Source: Mesoplasma syrphidae (GTDB lineage Bacteria > Bacillota_I > Bacilli_A > Mycoplasmatales > Mycoplasmataceae). From it: a stretch of 64,000 nt of DNA. Shown here piece by piece: positions 10,378 through 21,817 of this stretch (position 1 is the stretch's first letter; each line of letters starts with the position of its first letter). The stretch lies in assembly GCF_002843565.1 (NCBI RefSeq), contig NZ_CP025257.1, positions 1-64,000 of the forward strand. The letters run 5' to 3'. The notes below the pieces were generated by a model. It searched no databases. It was given only the letters and a program-made list of their open reading frames with translations, and was not told the DNA's origin. The position numbers and the translations under genes are program-made.

Positions 10378-12858
10378 ATGAGTAACGAAAATAAAATAGA
10401 ACATAATCACGGTACGATCAAACCAATGGATATTTCAGCTGAAGTTAGAAAAGACTTCCTAGAATATGCTATGAGTGTTATTGTTTCGCGTGCTTTACCA
10501 GACTTAAAAGATGGATTAAAACCAGTTCACCGTCGTATTATTTATGCGATGAATGATTTGGGAATTACTGCTGAGAAGCCACATAAAAAGTCAGCTCGTA
10601 TTGTTGGGGAAGTTATTGGTAAGTACCACCCTCATGGTGATTCTGCTGTTTATGAATCAATGGTGAGAATGGCTCAAGACTTTTCTTATCGTTATCCATT
10701 AGTTGATGGTCATGGAAACTTTGGTTCAATTGATGGCGATGGCGCAGCGGCAATGCGTTATACAGAAGCAAGGCTGTCAAAAGTGTCTAACTTTATTATT
10801 AAAGATATTGATATGGATACAGTACCTTTTGTTGATAATTATGATGCTTCTGAAAGAGAGCCAGCTTATTTGACAGGATATTTCCCTAACCTACTAGCTA
10901 ATGGCGCAATGGGTATTGCTGTAGGAATGGCAACTTCAATTCCACCTCATAATTTAAGAGAAGTTGTTAGTGCAATTTCTGCATATATTGATGATAACGA
11001 AATTACAATTGATGAAATTTTAAATAATCATATTAAAGGACCTGATTTTCCAACAGGAGCATTAATGACAAATGGTGCAAGAATGCGTGAAGGTTATAAA
11101 ACTGGACGTGGTGGAGTAATTATTCGTGCAAAAATTGATATTGAAGAAAATGATCGTCATTCACGTCTAATTATTACCGAAATTCCGTATCAAACTAATA
11201 AGGCAAAGGTTATTGAACGAATTGCTGAACTTGTTAAGGATAAGGCAATTGATGGAATTTCAGATTTGCGTGATGAATCTAATTACGAAGGAATTCGTAT
11301 TGTTGTTGACTTAAAACGTGATGCTAATCCAGATGTTGTTCTTTCGAAATTATATAAATATACGAACCTGCAATCTAGTTATTCTATTAACTTATTATCA
11401 TTACATAATAACATTCCATTGTTGTTAGACTTAAAAACGATTATAAAAAATTATGTCGAATTTCAAATTGCGATCATTATTAAAAGAAGCATTTACGAAA
11501 AAAACAAATTGGACAAGCGTCATCATATTTTGGGTGCTTTACATAAAGCACTAAGTAACATTGATCAAGTCGTAGCAATTATTAGAAATGCAAAAACTTC
11601 CGATCAAGCAAAAGAACAATTGACTGCAACGTTTGGTTTTGATGATGAGCAAAACAAGGCAATTTTGGATATGCGTCTGCAACGTTTGGTTGGTTTAGAA
11701 CGCGAAAAAATTGCAGAAGAAATGGCAGCGATTCAGGAGAGAATTACATATTTAAACTTCTTAATTGCCGATACGGCAGAACAAAATCGTGTTCTTAAAG
11801 AACAATTATCAGATATTGCTCTTAAATTTGGTGATAATCGTAGAACAGAAACAATTAGTGAATCAGTAATGAATATTCAAGACGAGGAATTAATTCCTGA
11901 TGAAAAAACAATGATTCTTTTGTCAGAGCAGGGATATATTCGTCGTGTTGACGCTGAAGAATTTAGAATTCAGAAACGTGGTGGACGAGGTGTTAGTGTT
12001 AATTCAGCTAACGACGACCCAATCTCAATTGCAACAATGGGAAAAATGCGAGATTGAATTTTATTCTTTACAAATTCTGGAAAAGTTTTTAGAACCAAAG
12101 CATACAATATTCGACAATACTCAAGAACAGCTCGTGGGTTGCCAATTGTTAACTTTTTAAATGGACTGACAAATGAAGATAAAATCACAGCTATTTTGCC
12201 ATTGAGAAATGTTAAAGAGAAATTTAAATATTTGACATTTATTACTCAAAACGGAATGATCAAACGTACAGATATATCTTTATTCGATAGTATTAATCAA
12301 AATGGAAAAATTGCGATTACTTTAAAAGAAAGCGATCAGCTGATAACAGTAATGCCAACAACTGGTGAAGACTCAGTATTTATTGCTAATAAATCAGGAA
12401 AAGTGATTCGAATCAATGAAAATATTGTTCGCCCATTGTCAAGAACAGCATCTGGAGTCAAAGGAATTAAACTTGACACTGATGACATTGTTGTTGGTGC
12501 TGTTTCATCGTTTGGAATTGAAAATATTACAACAATTTCTTCAAGAGGAAACTTTAAGAAAACAGCTTTATTAGAATATCGTATTTCTGGACGTAATGGT
12601 AAAGGAATTAAAGTCATGAATCTAAATGAAAAAACTGGAGATTTCAAAGCAATTATTGCTGCTCGTGAGACGGACTTAATTTTAATTATTTCAAGTGATG
12701 GTAACTTAATTAAATCTAAAGTCGCTGATATTCCAACATTGGGTCGCTCAGCTGCTGGTGTTCGTGGAATTAGATTATCTGGTGTAAATGAAATTAAGGC
12801 AGTTACACTACAATATCGTAAAAACGGTGAAGAAAATCAAGAATTCGAAGAGGATTAA
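10378..12858 (+). CDS. gyrA: DNA gyrase subunit A
   Basis: GyrA cuts and rejoins DNA during supercoiling. The 826-residue protein shows the conserved start of the breakage-reunion domain ([20 protein letters not shown]), the catalytic Tyr in AAMRYTEAR near residue 128, and [11 protein letters not shown]. The C-terminal beta-pinwheel contains repeated KKGKV-like strands and a GyrA-box-like segment [11 protein letters not shown] Trp is at 12055. Product assignment as GyrA rather than ParC rests on the gyrB neighbour and the GyrA-box-like motif. Confidence 0.95.
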
Positions 12859-12953
12859 CTGATATTAAAATTTAGTACCGCAGATTGAATATAAGCATCA
12901 AATGAGTTTTTTGATGTGATTGCTTAGATGTTCATATTCAGCTATAGCCTAAA

Positions 12954-12995
12954 TAATTAAAAAGCACATGACTTATTGTCTGTGCTTTTTAATTA
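12954..12995. terminator. Intrinsic terminator after gyrA
   Basis: A perfect 15-bp stem (12954-12968 with 12981-12995) containing the core AAAAAGCACA/TGTGCTTTTT is followed by a T-rich stretch. Confidence 0.88.
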
Positions 12996-13159
12996 TTATA
13001 TTTTTTATTGATAATTATTTTTCTAATCACCGATAAAACTTTTATGTTTTCTGGAATCTCATTTTTAATAATGCGTACTATTTTGGATTTTGTACTGATT
13101 TATATTTCTAAAGATTATAAAGTTATTGTGCATTTTATGCTTCCTCACTTTTAAATTTT

Positions 13160-13171
13160 AAAAGTACTTTT
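13160..13171. promoter_or_regulatory. Palindromic putative operator AAAAGTACTTTT
   Basis: A perfect 12-bp palindrome lies about 18 bp upstream of the predicted -35 of the following 6-phospho-beta-glucosidase. The same core occurs twice before the PTS gene at 15744 and once before that at 24688, suggesting one regulator, possibly of the RpiR family. Binding is inferred. Confidence 0.5.
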
Positions 13172-13188
13172 TTAATGATTAGAATTAA

Positions 13189-13218
13189 TTCACATTGCAT
13201 AATGTTGATCCATAATAT
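13189..13218 (+). promoter_or_regulatory. Putative promoter of 6-phospho-beta-glucosidase gene
   Basis: TTCACA (13189-13194) and TAATAT (13213-13218) are spaced by 18 bp. The RBS TAGGAG lies just before ATG 13249. Confidence 0.5.
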
Positions 13219-13248
13219 GACATATAAATAATAAATAGGAGTTTCATT

Positions 13249-14667
13249 ATGAAAATTAAAAATTTGAAAAAATTTCCTGAAGGTTTTCTTTGGGGAGCCT
13301 CAAGTTCAGCTTATCAATGCGAAGGTGGTTGAAATCAAGATGGAAAAGGTATGTCTGTTCAAGATTTGCATGAAGGTACTGCAGAAATAAGTGACTTCAA
13401 AGTAACATCAGATTTTTACAATAGATATAAGGAAGACATTGCAATGATGAAGGCAATGGGTTTCAAATCATATCGTTTTTCTATTTCATGAACGCGAATA
13501 ATTCCTAATGGCGATGGGGAAATTAACCAAAGTGGTATCGATTTTTACAATAAAGTAATTGATGAACTGCTTGATGCAAATATAGAGCCAATTATTACTA
13601 TGTATCACTTCGATTTGCCTTTAGAATTGCAAAAAAAAGGTGGATGACTAAACAGAGATGTCACAGTTCCGGCTTTTATGAAGTTTGCAAAAGCTATTTT
13701 CAAAGCCTATGGAAAAAAAGTGAAGTACTGACTGACAATTAATGAGTTAAATCTTTTAGTGTTAATGAATATGTTTGGTCAAGACTTTTTAAGTCCAACT
13801 GATAAAAAATACACAATTGGAGAAGCCTTTCAAATTGGCCATCACTTGTTTATAGCGCAAGCATTGGCAATGAAAGAATTACATGAAACATTTCCGAAAT
13901 GTTTAATTGGGCCCGCTCCAAATATATCATCAGTTTATCCTGCATCAAGTAAGCCCGAAGATGTTTTGGCAGCTCAAACTGCAGCAGTTTTTAGATCATG
14001 ATATTGACTAGATGCTCCCGTTCGTGGAGAACATAATCCAATTGTTATTAAGTGATTGGATGAACTTGGATTTAACTTGGAAATTCGTGATGGTGATGAT
14101 GAAATTCTTAAAGCCGCTAAACCAGATTTTGTGGCATTTAATTATTACAGCACAATGACAGTTAAGGCTTGAAACAATGAATCAACAACATCAAAAAAAT
14201 CTGATCAACAACAAGGTTTGGGAATTCCTAATATGTTTATGGATGCGAAAAATGAGCATTTAGGCAAAACTGAATTTGGCTGATCAATAGATCCAGTTGG
14301 ATTTAGAGTTACTTCAAGAGAAATTTTTGAAAGATATCGTTTACCTATGCTATTGACTGAAAACGGTATTGGTGTTCGCGAAGAGCTAAATTCTGATATG
14401 ACTGTTAATGATGATTATAGAATTGAATGATACAAAGATCATATTATTGAAATGCGAAAAGCAATTTCCGAAGGAATGGAGTTTATTGGTTTTAATCCCT
14501 GAAGTGCAATGGACTTAGTTTCAACACATGAGGGATTTCAAAAACGTTATGGATTTATATTTGTAAATCGTGATGAAAAAGATTTAAGAGATCTAAAACG
14601 TTATCGTAAAAAGTCTTCATATTGATATGAAGAATTAATTAAGAATAATGGAAACAACATTACCTAA
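13249..14667 (+). CDS. 6-phospho-beta-glucosidase (GH1) 1
   Basis: GH1 enzymes of this type split phosphorylated beta-glucosides imported by the PTS into glucose 6-phosphate and an aglycone or sugar. The 472-residue protein starts FPEGFLWGASSSAYQCEGG, has the acid/base Glu in LTINELN and the nucleophile Glu in LLTENGIG. The C-terminal segment with Ser-Ala-Met-Asp and KRYGFIFV fits the phosphate-binding Lys/Tyr of 6-phospho enzymes. Many Trp residues are encoded by TGA. A GH1 paralog lies at 26883, and a PTS gene follows one gene downstream. Confidence 0.93.
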
Positions 14668-14671
14668 AAAC

Positions 14672-14701
14672 AAAAATCTTTAGCCATTGCTAAAGATTTT
14701 T
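14672..14701 (+). terminator. Intrinsic terminator after GH1 gene 1
   Basis: A perfect 13-bp stem (14672-14684 with 14689-14701, loop CATT) ends in T residues. Confidence 0.88.
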
Positions 14702-14871
14702 AGTCTAAACTTAAAGATATATATATAAAAATTACAAAGTTTTAAAAAGAATTAAAAACGGCAAATTGTCTTTGATATGTAAATTTTTTTATTGCTGAAT
14801 CTTATTTTACTTTAAAGGCAATAAATTTGAAGGCATTTTTGTTTAAAATATTACTATAGATAGAGAGTTAT

Positions 14872-15639
14872 ATGAGCAAAATTATTAATAGAATTGAAAA
14901 TATTAAGGAAGAAGAAAATAAGATAGGCAGCTTAATTGCAAGATCACTTCACAATTCGTACTTGACCGGAAAATTTTTAAGTTTGAAGGAAATAGCTGAC
15001 GCTTGCTTTGTTTCTCAATCAACTGTTACAGTTTTTGCTAAACACTTGGGATGTAGTGGATATCGTGAATTGATTACAACGTTAAAAATTGAATCTAATA
15101 ATTTGCGCGCGAATTTACCTGATAAGGTTGATGATTTTGATCTATTAGCAGAATTTGAACGATCAACTATTAAGACATTTAAAGATCAAATACTTTATAA
15201 TGAAGAGCTAGTTAAAATATCAAACATCATTAAAAAATCTAACAATACTTTTGTTTTGGGTGCTCCTCAACTTTTAGATGAGACTCAGTATTTTTGTGAG
15301 CTGTTATCAGTTAAAATATCAAACATCTTTTTATTATCAAGACGACTTTCTACTTACATGTTTGATAAAGTTAACACAATTAGCAGTGGAGATACAGTTG
15401 TTTTATTTGTAGCAGGCAATGGAACAAAAACTGAAGTGGAACTTTATGATATGGTAACCGGAATTGAGGGAGTCAAAGCACTTGTGTTTTGCTCTGAATC
15501 ACAATTGTGAAAGTTTGAAAAAAAAGCCAATGATGATACAATAATTATAAATATTGATTCGGATTATTTTCCGCACCAACCGTTATTCAGAAAGTTACAA
15601 GTCAATTATTTTTTAATAAAATTGTTTTTACTAATATAA
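14872..15639 (+). CDS. MurR/RpiR family transcriptional regulator 2
   Basis: The 255-residue protein has the RpiR helix-turn-helix (about residues 35-70, EIADACFVSQSTVTVFAKHL and CSGYRELI) and a C-terminal SIS-like region with TVVLFVAGNGTKTE. Trp codons are TGA. It is separated from the downstream PTS gene by 104 bp holding two AAAGTACTTT palindromes, so it is the most likely regulator of that PTS gene and of the upstream glucosidase. The RBS is weak (GAGAG). Confidence 0.82.
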
Positions 15640-15646
15640 AAGATAT

Positions 15647-15675
15647 AAAGTACTTTTTCTATTTGAAAGTACTTT
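15647..15675. promoter_or_regulatory. Tandem palindromic operators AAAGTACTTT
   Basis: Two identical perfect palindromes at 15647-15656 and 15666-15675 are 19 bp apart centre to centre, close to two helical turns. They begin 8 bp after the RpiR stop codon and about 23 bp before a TTGCAC that may be the -35 of the PTS gene. This arrangement suits two dimers bound on one DNA face. Confidence 0.55.
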
Positions 15676-15743
15676 TTTAAATATGTTTTTTCTTATTTTG
15701 CACTTCTTTTAAAAATATTATTTAATTATGAAAGGATAAAAAT

Positions 15744-18467
15744 ATGAAAAATAGTATTATAAAAATATACGCCCCCGTAAATGGTGAAATAGGTTTAATT
15801 AAAGATCTAAACGATGGTGTTTTTAGTGAAAAAATGCTAGGTGATGGGTTTTATATAACATCAAATCAATCTGAAAATGCTACTTTTTACTCTCCGATTG
15901 AAAAAGGAAGTTTATCGCTGGTTACAGAAACAAAACATGCCTATTTCTTTGAAGTATCAGATGGTATAAGCATTTTAATGCATATTGGATTAGACACTGT
16001 GGCTTTAGGTGGAAAGCCCTTCAAGCAAATAATCAATGTCAATGATGTAGTTACAAACAAAACCGAAGTTGTAAATGTTGACATTAAAAGTATTATAAAT
16101 GCTAATTTAAATGTGGCATGCCCGGTAACAATTAATTCGGAAAAAGGAGATTACAAATTTAACTTATTAAATGAGTCAAAAAATGTTAAACAAGGAGATC
16201 TGATTGGTGAGTTTATTTTGTTGTCAGAAAAAGAGGTAATTAAAGATGTAGTTCCCAAATCTCCGACAGCTTTTTTCTTACGAAAAAATAAATATGAAAC
16301 TGCAGCTGAAGAAATAAATAAATTTGTTGGTGGTAGCAGTAATTATGATGAAGTGTACAATTGTATGACGCGTTTGAGATTCAAAATTAAAAATAAAAAA
16401 AAGGTTAATATTGATGCAATCACATCGTTATCACTTTCCAAGGGTGCAATCTGAAATGGCGATGAGTTACAAGTAATAATAGGTCAAGATGTTTATAATG
16501 TCAAAAATGCTGTCGATTTGGATAATAAGCAAAAATCACAATCTGAAATTGAATTTAATTTAGAAGCCAAGCAAAAACTTCCCCCGTTTAAAGCTTTTCT
16601 AGCAATGTTTGGTGGCATAATGACTATCGTAATTCCTGCAATGGTAGGAGCCGGAATTATACAGGCTATTATTGGAATTTTAACTCTGACAGAAGTAATG
16701 CCATCATTTGCAATCAATTCAGGAACAATTGGTCAAATATTAGCATTAAAAGGCGCAGACGTTTGATGATTTTTGCTGTTTAGTATTGGTAAAACAGCTG
16801 GTATGTTTATTGGAATTACAATTGCCTATTCTGCTTCAAAGTATTTTAAATTGCGAGGAGCAATCGCAGTTCCATTAGGTGTAATTTTATGTTCACCTTT
16901 ATTATTTGCTGGTGGAGGTGCTCTTGGTTTAGGAGGAGAATGAGTTATTCTTTCCTTAGGTAATGTTGATAATGTTGCAGATCCTCAGTTGAAATTAATA
17001 TTAAATAGACTTTTAAATATTTCAATAACTCCTGGAAACATCAAGATATTTGTCATCATTGCTGCAATTTTTGTAGCCAAAAAGTTAGATGATTGAATTA
17101 TTACATGAGTTCATCCAATGCTAGAACTTATGACTAGACCATTTTTAGTAATTTTACTAAGTTCATTTTTTGCATTGGGTTTGTTTACACCAGTTTGAAA
17201 CTTTTTTGAGGGTATACTATCAGTAATAATGTTTTATATTGGTAAAGCACCTTTGGGGATTGGATTGGGTGTTTATACTGCACTATGACAGGTGTGTGTT
17301 GTTTTAGGAATGCATTTAGCATTAGGTATAGTAGGAATGGTTCAAAGTATGGCCAGTGCTCAGTCTGGACTTGGTGGTTATGGAACTTTTGGACTTGGTG
17401 GGTCTATATCGGTATACGCTCAAATTGGAGCATTGGTGGCTATTATAATTATGACTAAGAATGCTCAGTTAAAAAGACAAGCGATATCTTATGTACCCGT
17501 CGGATTGTTGGGAATTACAGAACCGATAATATATGGAATTAACTTGCCTAGAAGAAGACCTTTAATAGCTGGTGTAATCGGCGCATTTATTGCTGGTTGT
17601 TTTGCTGGAGCTTTTGGAGTAACTCAAAGAATTGGAACTGGAATTGGTCTTTTTGAGATTATTGGATATTTCCAAAATACTATTTTAGATCCAACAGGAT
17701 CAATTGCTGCTAGTACAGGTCAACTTTCAAATGTGGCAAATGGGTTACTATATATTCTTTCTTGTATTGTAGCGCTAGGAGCTGGAATTGGATTTGGTAT
17801 TTTGCTGCATGAAGAAAGAAAATCTGAAAAAAAATCAATGAACGCTCTTTCAAAATCAATTTATAAATTAATTATTACTGCAAATAAGGCAAGCGGCGTT
17901 GCTTTATCAAAAAATGAAATGAAAAACTTAAAAAATGAGTTGATTGAAGTAAGCAAAGTATTTACAAAAGAAGAGTTAATTGAATTAAAATCTGTAGAAG
18001 ATACAATTATTAAAGAACTGAAATTGAAAACTAAGTTAGATTCATTAAATGATTCAGAGGCCAAAGCAAAAGAAAAGCTAATGAAAAATGGTAAGAAAGC
18101 TGTGAACAAAGGAAAAATGGTCAAAGCTGAAAAACTTATGTGTAAGTATAATGCTATTAATAATGCGCAGCTACGTTTAAATATAGAAAATGAAATTGAA
18201 AAAGCATCACAAGAAATTAATTGGAAATATATTTCTGAATTTAATAACAAATTGACAAAAGAAATCTATAAGCTGCTTCAAAAAATACAAAGCAAATATG
18301 AAAAAAATATGAAAAATACTTTGAATATTGATCAGTTGAAACCTAACATTGAAAATGTAGTCAATTTACTATCAATTTCATACAATATTGAAAAACCAAA
18401 GCCAGAATTTAATATTTCTAAAGAAATCTTAAAAAATCAAAACTTATTGAAACAAGTGAAAATATAA
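15744..18467 (+). CDS. PTS permease IIA-IIB-IIC, beta-glucoside type, with long C-terminal helical tail
   Basis: This 907-residue protein carries a complete sugar phosphotransferase chain. Residues 1-160 are a Glc-type IIA with the phosphorylated His80 in ILMHIGLDTV. Residues about 188-260 are IIB with the phosphocysteine Cys207 in YNCMTRLRF. About 280-690 is a multi-TM IIC with GITEPIIYGINLPR, typical of the glucoside branch. The order A-B-C differs from the common B-C-A of BglF-type proteins. From residue about 690 a charged, Lys/Glu-rich, probably coiled-coil tail of about 217 residues follows, with no known function. TGA Trp codons interrupt it many times. Its IIA could also serve the other two PTS genes of the window, which lack one. 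Confidence 0.92.
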
Positions 18468-18519
18468 GTATCCACATGAAGAGTAATAAAATTTTAATTA
18501 TAAAAAAAAGGGGACTACT

Positions 18520-19386
18520 ATGAGATTATGTTTAGATATTGGTGGCATGTCAGTAAAAGCTGCTGTTTTTAGTGGAACAAAAATTGTATATAGAAAAAAT
18601 GTGGTTTATGGTAAAATTATTGACAACGTTGAGCTGCTAAAAATCATTAATAATTTGATAACGGAAATTACGAGTCTTTATAGAGAAATTTCAGATATTG
18701 GAATTTCCTCTCCTGGAGTAATAGATGTAGCAACAACACAAGTTCATGGGTTTGCTGCAATTACAAATATTAACAAAATAAATTATCGTCGCGATTTAAA
18801 TACCGATTTGCCAATTTTTGTTGAAAACGATGCCTATGCTGTTGGACAATCACAAATAGCTTTTAACAAAAAAATAAGAGATAAGACTGCATTAATTTTT
18901 ATTATTGGTAGTGGTCTTGGTGGAGCAATGATTATTAATAATAAAATACACAAAGGAGCAACTTCATTAGGTGGGAATTTTGGTTTTATCGTTCATAATC
19001 TTGATTTAAAGAATCCGAGAATTGGAAATACAACATCAACTACTACAGTACTAATTAAAAATTATTTAGAAAAAACAGGCACACATTTAACCGGAAAAGA
19101 AATTGTTGAAGGTTATTATGAAGACGAAGCTAAGAAAAACGCTGTCAATGATTTCATTGATGAACTAGCAATAAATGTTCTTACTGCTAATGCTATTGCT
19201 GCAGCAGATATTGTCTTACTTGGCGGAGGCATAAGCCAAAGCAAGTTGATATTAGAATTATTGACAAAAAAACTTGATAATTGTTTAAATTTGGTTGGTG
19301 AACCATACACAAGAAAATTTAAAGTGGAGCAATGTCTTTATGCTCAAGATGCAAATCTTTATGGAGCCTTGGTCTTAAAGGAGTAA
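18520..19386 (+). CDS. ROK family sugar kinase
   Basis: ROK kinases phosphorylate hexoses such as glucose or N-acetylated sugars. The 288-residue protein has the phosphate-1 motif LDIGGMSVKAA, the catalytic Asp in VENDAYAVG, the GSGLGGAMI phosphate-2 motif and the adenosine motif VLLGGGISQ. The CxCGxxGC zinc motif of many ROK proteins is absent. It follows the PTS gene by 52 bp with an RBS AGGGG and is probably in the same operon, where it could phosphorylate the glucose released from beta-glucosides. Confidence 0.88.
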   Translation: MRLCLDIGGMSVKAAVFSGTKIVYRKNVVYGKIIDNVELLKIINNLITEITSLYREISDIGISSPGVIDVATTQVHGFAAITNINKINYRRDLNTDLPIFVENDAYAVGQSQIAFNKKIRDKTALIFIIGSGLGGAMIINNKIHKGATSLGGNFGFIVHNLDLKNPRIGNTTSTTTVLIKNYLEKTGTHLTGKEIVEGYYEDEAKKNAVNDFIDELAINVLTANAIAAADIVLLGGGISQSKLILELLTKKLDNCLNLVGEPYTRKFKVEQCLYAQDANLYGALVLKE

Positions 19387-19450
19387 GCGAATTAAAATTA
19401 CCGAGTTTAAATATTTCGTGTAAATATTATTTGAAACATTGACAAAAAGT

Positions 19451-19478
19451 AAAGAAACCTATTGGGGTTCTTTTTTTG
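19451..19478 (+). terminator. Probable terminator after ROK kinase
   Basis: An imperfect hairpin AAAGAAACC/GGGGTTCTTT precedes a run of seven T. Confidence 0.55.
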
Positions 19479-19581
19479 TTAAACTTTTTGATTTAATTCT
19501 TTGTCGTAAAATAAAATTATAAAATCTATTTTTAGGTATAATTAAGATAATTTTTAAATAAAATTTTGAAAGGAAATGCAA

Positions 19582-21552
19582 ATGAATAAGACAACACACA
19601 AAAGTAAAGATAAAAAAATAAAACCAGATCATAAAATAAAAAATGAAGAGTTTCAAAAAGAAGTTAAGGTTTTAGATGCAAGATTGCATAATGGGCAAAT
19701 TACTCAACAAGAATATACTGACGGAGTTGCAAGTCTGGTTGCAAAAGATATTGAGTGATCTAAAGGGCAGGGAACTTTTTTTGCCATGATTGCCAAGTAT
19801 TTCAAATTGGAATGAAAGTTAGCCTTAATTATTGTTTCGTTAAGTGTCATTTCCGTATTGGCTTCAATTGCCATACCTTTGCTGACAAGACAAATGACGA
19901 TGGATATCTTTAGTAAATATGGAACTCCAGCTGATTCAAGTTTTTGAGGTTTATCATGACAAACTACTTTAGCAATTGCACTTGGAGTTGTTCTTGGAAA
20001 TGCTGTTATATCATTTTTGACTCAATACTTTTCTGTGCTAATGTCTAAGCGTATTGAAATTGACTTGCGTAATAAATCTCTAGAAGCTCTTGTTCGTCAA
20101 GATATTTCATATTACTCTGACAAAAAAATTGGAGAGATTATTACAAAAGTAATATCTGATACGCAAATAGTTGGTGACCAGTCAGCACAAGTTCCGGTCA
20201 CATTGTTAAGTGCTTTTTTAACAATCATTGGTGCATCTGTAATGATGTTTGTTTTTGAAGCAACCCTAGCAGCATCAGTTTTAGGGATGTTTTTCTTAAT
20301 CCTAGTAGCCATGATGATATCATTTAGTTTCACAAAAAAACGTATAACAAAAGTTCGTGAGATTGTTACAGATATTAATGGAAATGTAACAGATCGTATT
20401 TCAACAGTACGCTTAGTAAAATCAACTGGAACAGAAAATTATGAGACACAAAGATTTAAAGAACTGCACAAAGATTATTATAGTGAATCTACTAAATTAG
20501 CAAAAGTTCAAGCTTTAATGATAACAATTCTTTTTTCTGGAATTAGCTTTATTCAATTTATTGCAATTGGAGTGGCAATGCTTAAATATGGAAACGTTGA
20601 CCCACAAGTTGGGATGTTATTTTTTGGAACAACGTTTGCTTCATTTACACTGGCGCAAGGAATCATGGTTGGACCTTTATTTCAAGTTGTTATGTCAGCT
20701 GTAGGAATTGCTCAAGCATCTGTTGCATCACAAAGAATTGATTCAACAATTAAATCAACTTCAATCTTGAATCCACACTACTTTGATGGAAAAAAAGTTG
20801 ATTCAATTGATGGTAATATTGAATTTAAAGGTGTTAGCTTTGCGTATCCGGAAAAACCATCAAAACAAATTCTACCTAAATTTGACTTTACTTTTAAAAA
20901 AGGTCGCTCATATGCTTTTGTTGGAGAAACGGGGTCAGGAAAATCGACAATCTCAAGATTGCTATTAAGATTTTATGATCCGACTGAAGGTGATGTCATT
21001 GTTAATGGCAAAGATAACTTAAAAGATATTAATCTTGCAAGTTACTTATATAATGTTGGGTATGTTGAACAAGACCCACAAATTTTATTTGGAGATGTTT
21101 ATGAAAATGTTCGTTATGGGCGTTTTGAAGCCACAAACGAGGAGGTAATTGAAGCATGTAAAAAAGCTGAATTGCACGATCTTATTATGACTTGACCAGA
21201 TGGATATGACACTATTTTAGGGGAACGTGGGTTTATGCTATCTGGAGGTCAAAAACAACGCATGATTATTGCAAGAATGTTTTTAAAAGACCCTCAAGTA
21301 TTGATTCTTGATGAAGCAACTTCTGCCTTAGATAATATTGTGGAAAAGGAAATTCAAGAAAAACTTGAATTGCTAATGGTTGGTAGAACTACCATTTCAA
21401 TTGCTCACCGTTTGTCAACAATTCGCAATGCTGATGAAATTATTGTTCTTGGAGCCGATGGAGCAGGAATTGTCCAAACAGGGACTTTCGATGAACTAAA
21501 AAATAAACCAGGTCATTTCCAAAAGCTTTATAAAGCAGGATTAATGGACTAA
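19582..21552 (+). CDS. ABC exporter half-transporter 1 (TM domain + ATPase)
   Basis: The 656-residue protein joins a six-helix type-1 exporter domain to an ABC ATPase. Visible motifs are Walker [10 protein letters not shown] near residue 448, signature LSGGQ, Walker [12 protein letters not shown] and the switch His in IAHRLST. A non-homologous charged N-terminal extension of about 60 residues precedes the first helix. ATG 19582 is preferred to ATG 19576 because the RBS AAGGAA abuts the latter with no spacing. It is the first of four paralogs in this window and pairs with the next gene. Confidence 0.92.
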
Positions 21553-21563
21553 TTGCAAATCTG

Positions 21564-21593
21564 AAATACTTTAATTGATTAAAGTATTTTTTT
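21564..21593 (+). terminator. Intrinsic terminator after ABC gene 1
   Basis: Arms AAATACTTTAAT (21564-21575) and 21578-21589 are perfectly complementary and run into T residues. The innermost pairs must open to form a loop. Confidence 0.75.
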
Positions 21594-21817
21594 ATGTAAA
21601 GTTTTTGTTTACCAAGTTAAGTTGATATAATTAAAAAATAGATGGTAGTCTTTACTCCTAGGAAAAATTCACATATGAAATACTGTATGTACTAAAAAAT
21701 TCTACTATCGGATAAGAATATATAATTGTTAAATTGAAAAGTATATAAGTAAAATAATAAAATTTAAGGCTTTTGCTTCAATACATATAAAAAGTAGTTA
21801 ATTTAGAGAGGTTAACA

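Larger units (their letters stand above)
12859..13248. other. Non-coding spacer gyrA - 6-phospho-beta-glucosidase
   Basis: This 390-bp gap has an imperfect long hairpin near 12893-12928 (arms TAAGCA/TGCTTA), the gyrA terminator, a 60% T-rich stretch without ORFs, and then the operator and promoter elements of the glucosidase gene. No RNA gene was recognised. Confidence 0.55.

Noticed and set aside
18520-19386. ROK protein as an XylR/NagC-type repressor
   Set aside because: It has no N-terminal helix-turn-helix and starts directly with the kinase phosphate motif.
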